A stretch of DNA of 64,000 nt from Capillidium heterosporum (lineage: Eukaryota > Entomophthoromycota > Entomophthoromycetes > Entomophthorales > Capillidiaceae), in contig WBMQ01000002.1 of NCBI GenBank assembly GCA_016630905.1, forward strand, positions 1,798,001 to 1,862,000, read 5' to 3'. The notes below the pieces were generated by a model. The model was not told the origin of the DNA and ran no database searches. It saw nothing but the letters and a program-made list of their open reading frames with translations. Every line of letters starts with the position of its first letter. Positions within the stretch are counted from its first letter, which is position 1. This document shows, in pieces, positions 45,681-56,206 of the stretch. The position numbers and the translations under genes were made by a program.

Positions 45681-47380
45681 TTAGTATCTGTAGTATCCGT
45701 CATTTTTGACAGAGTATTTGGGTCTGGTTGGGTAACCGCCGACGGGGTACTTGGGTCTGGTTGGGTAACCACCAGCAGGGTAGCTAGGGACTACAACAGA
45801 TTCAGTTGAAGAGGGAGCGGAAGGCTGGGTGTTGTAAGTTTGGGGGCAGTCCTTGCCAGAGCAGCCGCTAGGAAGGATAGCTGGGGATTACAGCGACTTC
45901 AGTTGAAGAGGGGGTAGAGGGCTGAGGGCAATCTTTACCTGCTGCATCCGCTGGAAGGGTAGCTGGGGACAACGGCAATTTCGGTCGAGGTAGGAGTGGA
46001 GGGCTGAGTGTTGTAGGTCTGGGAGCAATCGTTGCCGCTGCATCCACTAGCAACTACACTGGAAGCGGGGATCGAAGGTTTGGTGTTGTAAGTCTGAGGA
46101 CAATCATTGCCACTGCATCCACTGGACGGGTAGCTAGGTACAACAGCGACTTCAGTTGAAGAGGGGGCTGAGGGCTGAGGGCAATCTTTACCGCTGCATC
46201 CACTGGAAGGGTAGCTGGGGACTACAGCAACTTCAGTTGAGGGGATAGAAGGGTAGGTTTGGGGACAGTCTTTACCAGAGCAGCCGCTGGATGGATAACT
46301 AGGTACGACAGCAACTTCGGTTGAGGAAGGAGCGGAAGGTTGAAGGCAGTCTTTGCTACTGCAACCGCTGGATGGATAGCTGGGAACTACGGTGACTTCA
46401 GTTGAGGTGGGAGTGGAAGGCTGAGTGTTGTAGCTTTGAGAGCAGTCCTTGCCACTGCAACCACTCGATGGGTAGCTAGGTACAACAGCAACTTCAGTTG
46501 AAGAGGGAGCAGAAGGTTGAGGGCAATCTCTACCGCTGCATCCACTGGAAGGATAGCTGGGGACAACGGCAACTTCAGTCGAGGTAGGAGTGGCAGGCTT
46601 GGTTTCATAGGTCTGATGGCAATCCTTACCGCTGCATCCACTGGGTTTAGGCTTGGTTGGGTACTTGCCACCGGGGTACTGTGGATACTTACCACCTGGG
46701 TACTTACCGCCGGGGTACTTGCCACCAGGGTATTTGCCACCAGGGTATTTACCACCAGGATACTTGCCACTGGGGTACTTTCCACCTGGGTACTGAGGAT
46801 GTTGACCACCAGGGTACTTACTACCGGGATACTGTGGATACTGACCACCGGGATACTTGGGCTTTTGACCACCTGGATACTTACTACTGGGGTACTGGCC
46901 ACTTGGATACTTACCACCGGGGTACTGGCCACCTGGATATTTTCCGCCGGGATACTGGCCACCTGGGTATTTATCAACGGGATACTGGCCACCTTTACCG
47001 CCGGGGTATTGAGGGTACTGACCACCTGGATATTTACTACCGGGATACTGACCACTTGGATATTTACTACCGGGATACTGACCACTTGGATACTGGCCGC
47101 CCGGATATTTACCTCCGGGATACTGACCTCCGGGATATTGACCACTGGGGTATTTACTACTGGGATACTGACCACCTGGGTATTGAGGCTTCTGACCACC
47201 TGGATATTTACTTCCTGGATACTGGGGCTGCTGACCACCAGGATATTTTCCACTTGGGTACTTACCACCAGTCTGATGGCTTGGGTACTTGTTTCCACCT
47301 TCAACGGGATAGTTGTTGTAGGTTCCAGTGATGGCACCTACTAAGCAGAGGGTAACGATGGTATGTAAGTTGAATTGCAT
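45681..47380 (-). CDS. Secreted two-block tandem-repeat protein (KYPGG and CSGxDC repeats), frame broken near its end
   Basis: Starts at ATG 47380 with a signal peptide ([20 protein letters not shown]). Block 1, residues about 30-250, consists of dozens of 5-residue units [15 protein letters not shown] with PQYPGG spacers. Block 2, from about 250, consists of about nine 25-30-residue units of the form [10 protein letters not shown], then Pro/Ser/Thr, then [12 protein letters not shown], each with one Cys pair. As given, the frame ends at 45935 (481 residues). The repeat continues downstream after one extra base at about 45940, and again after another at about 45870, to a stop at 45681 that follows a GGYPTRPKY tail. 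No enzyme domain is seen. A Tyr/Pro/Gly-rich, Cys-linked wall or adhesive protein is the likely role. Confidence 0.75.
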
Positions 47381-49155
47381 TGTATTTTCAGGCTGATGTT
47401 GTGATGCTTTGGAATATTTTGGAACACAGTCCTAAAATCTAGATGTGGGATGGGATAGTGGTGTTGGAAATGTAAACGAGCTGTATTCGTTGATACCTTT
47501 CAGTAACGCCATCATCGGTCCTTTATATACTACGCCTTAGTCTACTTATTGAGGCAGGTGTTTGGGAATCGGTTTTACTCTCAATTAATTACACAGGTGG
47601 TCGATATAGTCTCATGGCGAGTTGATACGTCAAATTTAATTTTCTAGCGGTGCTCCACCAAAAAATGTTGGTATGAATTTGCCAATAAATTATCGAGTGC
47701 TATTCCTTTCAGAACTTAAGTATATTGCATGGCTATATACCTACATCTGTACTATTCTCTATGTTTATTGTCACCAGCTGGATGCAGGGTGTCGAAAAGA
47801 ACTGCTAAAAATAGTTGCGCCAACCTATCCTTGCCTAAATTGTAGAAAATCTATATACTGAAAGATTTAGAGGGTCTTTAACTTAGATGTGTATATTGTG
47901 TCGATAGGGAAATTAATACGGCATGCAAGCTAGATTGCTCACACCTACAATTCAGATCTATATTTAGCTTTATAATGGCAAGTATAATCGAAACGGTACT
48001 TATAAAAATAGCCTAGCATGCTCAAAGAATGAATATATTGACATTTATCCAATATATTAGACTCAATATATTGCTGTATAATACCATAAACAAGTTTTCA
48101 AAGTTATATAATCGTACTATATTTAGAACATTTTATACCTAACGTTCGAAATAATTGTAGGGATGAGATTAAATATCTTAGAGCCTCATCAAATCTCGTA
48201 TATTTGAAGTTGGTATATTTTCTAACTCACAAAGCAAGAAATATATTTAATCACATGCCAAGACATGTAATGGATAAGAAAGGATAAGTACAAAGAAATA
48301 TGAGGTTGATATCGGTGACCATCAATAAAGTGCCTGTTCGCAAATATGTAAGCTTGCAAATCTTATTCCTTAGTCTAGGATCGATCAAATGAAGTATTCT
48401 ATAATGCTTAATTAATAGCCAAGTATATTTAAGTCTATATTAAACTTACTATTTGTATTTGAAGCATTTCTAACCCATTACATTTGTGCTAATATACAAA
48501 TATAAAAGTGCCTTTAGCCCAAACTATAAAATAAATCCTAAAGCAGTTTAAGCCTTACTAAATTTAATCAGTTAAGCTTGCCAATACTAATAGAGGCTTC
48601 AAGATTGCACGCTATATTTCTAAGTTCACAAATAGACTTATAGTTCCTCCAAAACTGATCTAAAAAGTTCGACTAAAACAAAGTTCCCAATAAATCCTAT
48701 CAAAGTTGATTATTAAAACATATTTATATAGATATAGGTATAGAAATTTAAAAATCTACCTTAAGTTTACACCTCCACCCAAATTATATTTGCAATTTAA
48801 GTGTTTTGTAACTGAGGTGATGGAAGGTTATCTTAGATATAGAATGGTTTTCCATAGCTTCCAACCTTTAACTCAAAAGCTTAATAGATGAGGTCAGATG
48901 GGATACTAGGCCAATGATATGTATCAAGCTTTCCAAGTCGACACTTCCAGCTTGAAGCCAGACTTTTCTATCACTGAAGTTCAACAACGGAGACTAAACC
49001 CCATTTTCGCTTTATGGAGTAGCCTTAAACTTTCACAACACTTCAGTCAAAGAGTATGAAAACGATCCAACCTCAACCTGAATAAGCAAAGAAAATACCT
49101 TATCAAGCCCACCAATTTGAAGATTAGCAATACAAATTTACAATCCTCAACAACA
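47381..49155. other. Intergenic spacer between divergent genes
   Basis: AT-rich sequence between the secreted repeat protein (-) and thioesterase copy 2 (+). The stretch 49056-49155 is the homologue of the lost 5' coding end of copy 2: it aligns with the N-terminal codons of copy 1 but begins out of frame. No other gene is seen. Confidence 0.5.
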
Positions 49156-50458
49156 ATGGAACAACTCCAAAAGAAATTTTTACACATGCAAAATCTAACC
49201 CAGTTCTTCGAACCGAAATCCATTTCCTCAACCAAGTGAGTTTCAAGTACCAATCTTTTATCAACAAGTTTTATTTAGAACCATGTCCATGCACCTGGCC
49301 GATCAGATGGGTATGATGGACAGTGGAAACAATCAATTCCTTACTGCTGGAGCAATCTTGGCTCGCATAGACTTGGCTGCCGTAGCTGCAGTTACCAAGA
49401 TCAGTGCCGGCCTACCAGTGGTGAGCGCTTATTTTTAAAGCCCATATTTAACTCAAAATAGCCAACCCGATCTATGGACGCCGTACACTTCATAATGCCA
49501 GTAAAAAAACGCTCCATACTCATCTACAAGTCAAAGATAAACAGGGTGTGGGGAACCTCTATGGAAGTGGAGGTTACCGTCGAAGTGGAGACTTCCAACT
49601 CAATGAAACCACAATTCTGTAACGATTTCCAACTTGCCTTCGCTCATCTATTTTAGGTTGTTCTGCCTTGTTAACATTTGTATTGGTTGATGGTCCAACC
49701 GATCTAGATGGTAAGATGAGATTGCCTCAAGTCTACCCTGAAACGAAAGAAGAAGAGCAAGCTTACCAAGATGCAGATAAGCGAAGATTATGTAGGTTAG
49801 CCCAACGCAAAGCTCCCGAAGCAAAGAGTTTCATCGAGTTCCGAAACTACTTGATAGTAAATTTGAAGATCAATATACATAGTTAAATCATCAAACTCTT
49901 AGGAAGGCAAAGCGGTAACTGAGAACCCCACCTATGCTGAGATGAGCGAATTCGTCTTACCCTTCCATGCCAACGGGCTACAGAACACCTTCGGTGGGCA
50001 AATCATGGCCTGGATGGAGGTATGCTGCTCTCTGTCGGCAAAACGGAACAGCAGGACATCCGTAATTACCTCTAGGTAACCGTTGCATTACACCAAAATT
50101 AACTAAACCCAATTCGCCACCTAGTTCCGATGCCCTCCAATTCGTAAAGCCTAGCAGGCCTGGTGATATAATGATCTTTAGGTCGGTCGTCACCCGAAGT
50201 TTTGATTCGTCGATGGAGGTGTACGTCGTCGTCACCAAACTTACTCCTGGCTCTTCTCATGAAGAGTTCACTAATGATGGGTTCTTTACCTTTGTTTCTT
50301 TCGACAAAAAGTCCAGCGCAAAGCGGAAGATCGGAATTAACGAGGGGATCCCTAAGTTCGGCAATAGCTTGGAGGAATTCATGTACGAAAGTGCCGAAGC
50401 TCGTAAGGATGCTAGGATGGACGATTTGAAGAGATTGGTCGCACCTTCTAAGCTCTGA
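49156..50458 (+). CDS. Acyl-CoA thioesterase, double hotdog, copy 2 without N-terminal extension
   Basis: Six exons, 49156-49235, 49279-49420, 49462-49618, 49657-49856, 49903-50075 and 50125-50458, giving 361 residues. Exons 2-6 have exactly the lengths of those in copy 1 (142, 157, 200, 173 and 334 nt) at the same phases, while intron sequences differ. Both hotdog domains and the HANGLQNTFGGQIMAWME word are present, so it should be an active thioesterase. The upstream ATG at 49056, which corresponds to the start of copy 1, is out of frame because of one additional A in an A-run (AAAA against AAA), and an in-frame TGA lies there. Translation most likely begins at ATG 49156 (MEQLQKKFLHMQ), equivalent to Met 42 of copy 1. 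The product would lack the basic presequence. Confidence 0.87.
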
Positions 50459-50821
50459 TGGGGCGACTGTTTATTTAGATTTAGAAGTTTGAAATGAAGA
50501 TGTCTACTTGCATGGAAGTGACTTGTTATTCGTAAACTCTTTTCCCATTCATTTATATTTCGTATCTGACTATTTAAAGCCTAAATAAGTTATAAAGTCT
50601 AAAATATCAATCAACATTATAACAATGAATATCTTGATAAGCTATTCTTTCTTTCAAAACAAACTCCAATCCTGATATTCCCAGCCTTGATCAAGATGAC
50701 TTTTAATCTACTTTACTTTAGCTTGTGGAAACTGCTAACTCCATCAACATACCAATAGTTATAAAAACAGTATTGTCTAATAAAGCTTCCTATTAGAAAC
50801 TGTCTTCAAAGATATTTTACT
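50459..50821. other. Spacer between convergent genes
   Basis: Holds the 3' ends of thioesterase copy 2 (+) and the EMC10-like gene (-). No other feature is seen. Confidence 0.5.
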
Positions 50822-51818
50822 TTATTGAGCTACACCTGGTTGTTTCTCCTCCTCTTCAGGCACAAGGTTATTGAAAAGCATTAAAAGTACAGCTGGTACA
50901 AAGATGTACCAGTACTTCATGAAGATGGACCGATTATCCTCCTTGAGTTTAGCTTGCATATGTTCGTCCTTGTAAATTTTATGAGTCTTTACCCTAAACA
51001 AAACAAAAGCACATTTAAAAATAGAAAGCTTATTATACTTTGTTACCTTGGGTTTCGTTTAGGCGTTTGCAACTCAACCGTCTGAACAATAAATTTGGGC
51101 TTTTCGGTACCAACGCTATTCTTTTATATATTTATAAGTAAGCCGATAAGGCAAAATAAGCAACTACCTCTTCATACACAGTAATCGGGTAGACGTTAAA
51201 CGAAAGCAAGTTGCCTAAATAAATAAGTTTAATGAATGCACCAACCAAATAATCTCTACCAAAGCTATCTATTTGAACCTCTACACCAGTTATGCAGTTC
51301 TCAGTTGGCTTACACTATATTGAAAGAAGTTGTTAAAATTTATACGCATCTATCTTAGCAAATACCTTAACTGTCGAAATACTCTTTATTACGTTCAAGC
51401 TCTTAACTTTAAAAGCAATAGAAACGTTTTCTTCCTCCTTGATTAAAGCATTGATACTGTCGGTTTCCACATAGCTCAAACTTAAATGCTCTTTGTCATC
51501 TTCAATACCCAATTCAATTTGTCCTATCGATAAAAATTCATCTACTATTTGCGAGTTGAAATTGGTCGAATTGAATAAAGAGAGCTCAATAGGTCCAATT
51601 CTTGATATGTTATCTATAAAATCCTTTATGAAAATATATAAGTTTTAAAAGCAGACAAAAGATGCTGTAAAATTTTAAAAAAGTACCTGCTGAGCTTCTG
51701 ATGAACTGAAATGTTGAAGCTGTTGGATGCTAGTCTTTGTTTCAAATGCACTTACGAGACTAAGCAAAAACAACACGGCCAGAATGGTAATACCGCTTAT
51801 ATTCCTATTGAAAATCAT
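50822..51818 (-). CDS. EMC10: ER membrane protein complex subunit 10 (EMC10-like)
   Basis: Six exons on the minus strand: 51687-51818, 51366-51623, 51260-51314, 51168-51214, 51047-51120 and 50822-50993, all joining in frame to 245 residues. The start is ATG 51818 (MIFNRNISGITILAVLFLLS), a signal peptide. The lumenal domain follows, containing a Cys pair (VKCKPTENCITG) and a beta-rich segment (VEVQIDSFGNLLSFNVYPIT). The family hallmark near the end, KEDNRSIFMKYWYIFVPAVL, is a conserved DNRS-x-KYW motif leading into the single C-terminal transmembrane helix. EMC inserts membrane proteins with weakly hydrophobic segments into the ER. The C-terminal cytosolic tail is short and acidic (EEEEKQPGVAQ). 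The length suits the family. Confidence 0.8.
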
Positions 51819-54137
51819 CGTTCTCTTCCAAACAACCGTACTAAAATCAACTTTGGGCAACTTGAATTCTCTTGAAAAGTGTTCAAATTGGAGACCACTG
51901 GATGTTTAAAAAACTATATAAATGACGTCACAGTATGAGGCAATTGAAGCTTAAAATCTGGCAGCTAATAGAATCAGCATTAATACAAATATCTCAACCA
52001 AAGAGTGTTAGGGTGGCAGTAGTTGGAACTAGACTACCACTTCTAATGAATAGAACCTTTATACTATACTTGAAGTGAATTTTCATGAGGCTTATTTTAT
52101 CAAGCTCAACCGACGTAAGGATATCCCAGGTTTATAGTAGGTAGAAGGTATTCCTTCAAGCTAGTTTAACAGCCCGAATGAGCCAATTTACTTGTATATC
52201 TTGGTTTAATACACTTATAGCCAAGCTAACACATGATAGAACTATTCATATAAAGTACTTTACTGTACCCATACCTACGCCCTTCTCTTTTAGAAAAATT
52301 TAATATAGGGTATCCTCTATTACTTGACCAACTGAAAACTGTTAACCTAAAGGCACAAATAGCAAAGTATAGTTACCACCTATTGTAGGACGAATATAAT
52401 TCATTAAAGATATCCAAGTGTATTCACAAAAGAACTATCGAAGTTTTGCTCCTACATTAAAATACTTAATGGAATAGAAAAGTTTCTAAAGTCTATATAA
52501 AAGTAGATTATCAATTTTTTCATCCAAGTTGGTTTTAGTCCAACCTAGAAACGTTGCAATTTGCAGGTAGGTCCAAAAATATATTGACATCGCTCCAAAG
52601 CACTATTGATCAATAAGAAATCCAGATTGTTTAGAGGCATCACTTTGGCTTCCAACCAAAGGGCGTAAAAGGAAGATATCCTACCAAAAGTTTAGGTAGT
52701 AAAATCGAAAACCTGTCTACTATGAAAACCTATCCTTGATCATTATAAGTACTTTACTAGCCAGGTTGTTAGCTGTGTCAGCTGAAGTATCAAGCTCCGC
52801 ACCAGTATAAGCATGGGCGCCAAAAAGAGAATCAGAGCTGGTACGTGCTGTTAAGAGGACCAGTATATCAACTGAGAGATTTAAGGATGACCACAGCAAG
52901 TAATAAAGCTACCCAATAAGGCAAAAATATTCAAATAGCTAATGAAGTTACTGCCATCTTAAAAAGCACCAATAATCTCATGGATGACTGTGATTAAAGC
53001 TAAAATAAGCTAGCTTAACCTATCACCCTTTACCTAACGATAAACTTATGCATCTACTTTTTTACATATACCTCAATTTTTATTCAAATATACGTTAACT
53101 TTATAGAGCCAGGTTGGAAGACCTAACAAAATCTCTGCAATTCTTCCAAAAATCAAACTAATAGACTCAACTGTGCTATGATAAATTGATTAGGTACCAT
53201 GTACTACATCTTTCTACATTTAAAAAAATATATGAACTCAAAATTTAGATTGATTTACTTTTGGAAAAGTGTATTTAGTAAGATATATAGATGTATTTGT
53301 GAAGATTTCTCCTATAATTTAAGTATCTAGCCGAAAATTTACTTACCAAGTGGATATCGAGTTTTCCAAAGCACAGGTTAAAGTGGCCTATCAGTCTTCA
53401 ACAGCTAACTTTAACCCGACATAATGTCAGCATCTACATTGGCTGCTAGAGGCTGGAGCACAGCTCATGTTGAATCACTATGATTGAAACTTGCCATCCG
53501 ATCACATTTGTGGATTATTTAAAATTGGATACGACTCAAACTTTTGCAACTTTAAAAGCTTGTACCTATTTATAGCATCTCTCAAAGACGCACCGATGTA
53601 TAATAAAACTTTGTATATAAATTTGTCAAGAAACTATATTACCTGACAGGTGATATAATTACTTGCTGGTAGTACAGCTTGTTCCGTACTTTTATACATT
53701 TCGTTGAGCATAAGCTTTCTGATAGGTAGGTGGTCCCTTTTCGAATGCCGGTTTACCAGCATTTGAATAACATGATCTCTAGACTATATAAACTTAAGCC
53801 AGGCCTAACTATTGGTACAAAAGTCCAATCCAGATTTGCACAGGTATGAGGAAGATTTTTCAGTTTGAAAATTAAAAAAAGCATGGATACTTGAAAGTAA
53901 CTTGGCATCGGATTTTTTCAAGAATTCTCATGAGATATCTCTCAAAGGTCTGCTCCGTTCTTGTTTTAAGATAAATTAGATCTAGGGGCTGAGACTGACC
54001 CTAGATTCAACTACATTTCCAGCCGACATCTTTAACAACCTCTATTGCTTCTTATACCTTTGGTACAAGACAGATTAAAGGGTAGTATTTTTCCAAGAAA
54101 TATTAGAACTAAGGGTTAAATGAAATTAAAAAAGTTG

Positions 54138-54413
54138 CTAAGGAAACCTTTTAGGTAAATCAGCAGTAGTACACTTACCACTTTGGCAGTAGTGCCAACC
54201 AGAAAGAGTCGAAGGATAGGGATTTTTCAACCGAAATTTGATGTTTTCATAGATAGAATCCCAACGTCCAAATAAGGAGTTCAGGGTCCAAGCCCAAGCA
54301 AGCGCATCATCTCCCATATATTGTGCGGATAGTTTGTTGGTAAACTTTTCAACCCCACTAAACTTATGTGGCAGTAAGAAGTTTGAACCCAACCTGACTC
54401 CAATTATTTCCAT
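54138..54413 (-). CDS. Unassigned minus-strand frame, possible first exon
   Basis: 91 codons starting MEIIGVRLGSNFLLPHKF with Trp, Gly, Tyr and Cys content unlike random AT-rich sequence (MGDDALAWAWTLNSLFGRWD, STLSGWHYCQSG). A GTAAGT donor falls right after CQSG codons, and an acceptor-like TTCCTTAG follows, but I cannot find a continuing exon. It could be a small gene, the first exon of a decayed one, or chance. Confidence 0.25.
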   Translation of the reverse strand: MEIIGVRLGSNFLLPHKFSGVEKFTNKLSAQYMGDDALAWAWTLNSLFGRWDSIYENIKFRLKNPYPSTLSGWHYCQSGKCTTADLPKRFP

Positions 54414-54530
54414 ACACTCCTAAATTTTACCGAATCTAGTCGACTTAAGTTAAGGAATCTGGCACCTTCGAGCTATTATTCTAAATTTATGCCAACATCC
54501 AAAAATAAAGTTAACATGTAAACTTGACAG

Positions 54531-54538
54531 TATATAAG
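54531..54538 (+). promoter_or_regulatory. TATA box of the CAP protein gene
   Basis: TATATAAG lies 123 bp upstream of the ATG at 54654, in the correct orientation. Its function is inferred from position only. Confidence 0.4.
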
Positions 54539-54653
54539 TAGCCATCCCAGCTACCAATATGAAAACAACAGCTCCAACACGCATATTAATTATTAACTTG
54601 AAGTTTAATAATATCAAACCCATCTTATCTTACCTAATCCATATACCAGCATA

Positions 54654-55517
54654 ATGAAGTCCTTTGGAAACATTGCCTTGATAACTTTAATTACCAGCTT
54701 CATGGTGGTGACATCGGCCCCCAGCTACTCTACCGGGAACCAAGCGAATGATCAACCCCATATCATGCATTACGGTTCCAATAATGGTGACAGTTACGAT
54801 GACAACAATAGTCACGGTCACAACCGTCCAAGTTACCGTAGAAGACCTGGTCGCTACCCTACCCAAGGCTCAGGGGATTACGACGGTGGAAGGCCTAGTT
54901 ATAACCCCAGGCCTAAGCCCCCAAGTTACACCCCCAAACCTAAACCACCAGCCCAAGGTCCAAGCTATGACACCAACCCCAAGCCCAAGCCTCCGAGCTA
55001 CAACCCAAAACCACCAGCTGAAGAACCCAACTATGACGAAACCCCCAGCAACGGTGGAAACAGCGGTAAAGCAGGCTTCGACATCCAACTCATGCTCCAA
55101 CTCGTAAACGCCGAACGTGCCAAGGTCGGTGCTGCACCCCTAATTCTCAATGCCAAACTCCAGCAAGCAGCCCAAGCCCATAGCGAAGACCAAGCTCGTA
55201 CCCGCAACATGTCACACAGTGGTAGTGATGGTTCAAGCCCTTCGGACCGTTGCCAGAAAGCCGGTTATGGCTCGTTTACCATTGCTGAAAATGTTGCATG
55301 GAACCAAAGGGATGTCAACGAAGTCATGAAGTCTTGGATCTCCAGTTCAGGCCACTACCGCAACATAGTTTCCAAAAGCTACAAGGAGTTTGGTGCTGGT
55401 ATGAAGGATTTATACTGGACCCAAACTTTCGGTGGTGGTGAATCTGGGTCCAATTCGGGAGGTAGCAACAATGGTTACAAAACTAATTCGGGGAAGAGTA
55501 AGAGTGGTTACTACTAA
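54654..55517 (+). CDS. Secreted CAP/PR-1 superfamily protein with Pro-rich linker
   Basis: Single exon, 287 residues. Residues 1-21 form a signal peptide (MKSFGNIALITLITSFMVVT). Residues 22-140 are a disordered linker with repeated PKPKPPSY units and Asn/Gly/Tyr-rich segments. The CAP (SCP/TAPS) domain covers about 143-265: MLQLVNAERAKVGAAPL, QAAQAHSEDQARTRNMSHSG (CAP His and Glu), AENVAWNQRDVNEVMKSWI, SGHYRNIVSKSYKEFGAGM, YWTQTFG. A Ser/Gly/Asn tail ends in SGYY. Fungal members (Pry proteins) bind sterols and fatty acids outside the cell. Whether this one does is inference from the fold. There are few cysteines compared with animal CAP proteins. Confidence 0.9.
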   Translation: MKSFGNIALITLITSFMVVTSAPSYSTGNQANDQPHIMHYGSNNGDSYDDNNSHGHNRPSYRRRPGRYPTQGSGDYDGGRPSYNPRPKPPSYTPKPKPPAQGPSYDTNPKPKPPSYNPKPPAEEPNYDETPSNGGNSGKAGFDIQLMLQLVNAERAKVGAAPLILNAKLQQAAQAHSEDQARTRNMSHSGSDGSSPSDRCQKAGYGSFTIAENVAWNQRDVNEVMKSWISSSGHYRNIVSKSYKEFGAGMKDLYWTQTFGGGESGSNSGGSNNGYKTNSGKSKSGYY

Positions 55518-56206
55518 GTTGGCTGCAGTTCACCTTCCCCACTACTTTCATTTCTATGTTGGATTCCCTTGGATAAGCTCTTTTTTGTATCTTATATCTT
55601 TTTAACAAGGTGGTAAAGTTCTGTGAATTTGCTGTCTTCAAGTTCTGTCAATAATGTCTAGTTAATAAAAATTAGTATATGTAAAAGTGCTTTTAGTATT
55701 TTCCTGTAAACTCGAATTCAGCGATATATACTATTTATACATTTCTATGTTCTTTATAAATTAGTTGAACTGGAATTTTAGCTCGTCCGATATAGCAATA
55801 CTTATTCCAATAGTTAAAATGCTCATCTTCAAAAGTAACTTGTGGAATATATCTATCATGGAGTCAAATAGTGAACCATATGTAAGTTTATAATTTATAG
55901 TATTGATATGCATACAACAAGTAATTACGAACAAAATATAAAGTAAAGCCATGATATACTCATGTCCAAACTAGAAAGATATCTCTATAGATCTAATAAA
56001 ATAAATGGAGCCGATACAAATTTATATACTTGAACTAAAACACCTGATGTAATTTGGAAATTGAATTTTGGTACAGCTCTATTGACTCCTAAAAGTTACT
56101 GCCAAACCCATCTTATAAATCGGTAACTTCAAATCAAATTTACTAATTCCTACTACCATAAGAAATTAGCAATCGCATTTCCCTCAAAACTAAAACTGAC
56201 GAAAAA
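55518..56206. other. Spacer between convergent CAP and CDC7 genes
   Basis: AT-rich sequence. A 63-codon hydrophobic minus-strand frame (55761-55952) has no other support. It holds both 3' ends. Confidence 0.45.

Larger units (their letters stand above)
51819..54653. other. Long spacer between EMC10 and the CAP protein
   Basis: About 2.8 kb of AT-rich sequence without a supported gene. A 91-codon minus-strand frame at 54138-54413 with protein-like composition is listed separately. A TATA box for the next gene lies at 54531. Confidence 0.45.

Noticed and set aside
46517-47344. 275- and 224-codon plus-strand frames and a 316-codon minus frame over the repeat protein
   Set aside because: Tandem repeats of a multiple of three keep all frames open. 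Only the frame with a signal peptide and regular Tyr/Pro/Gly and Cys units makes sense.
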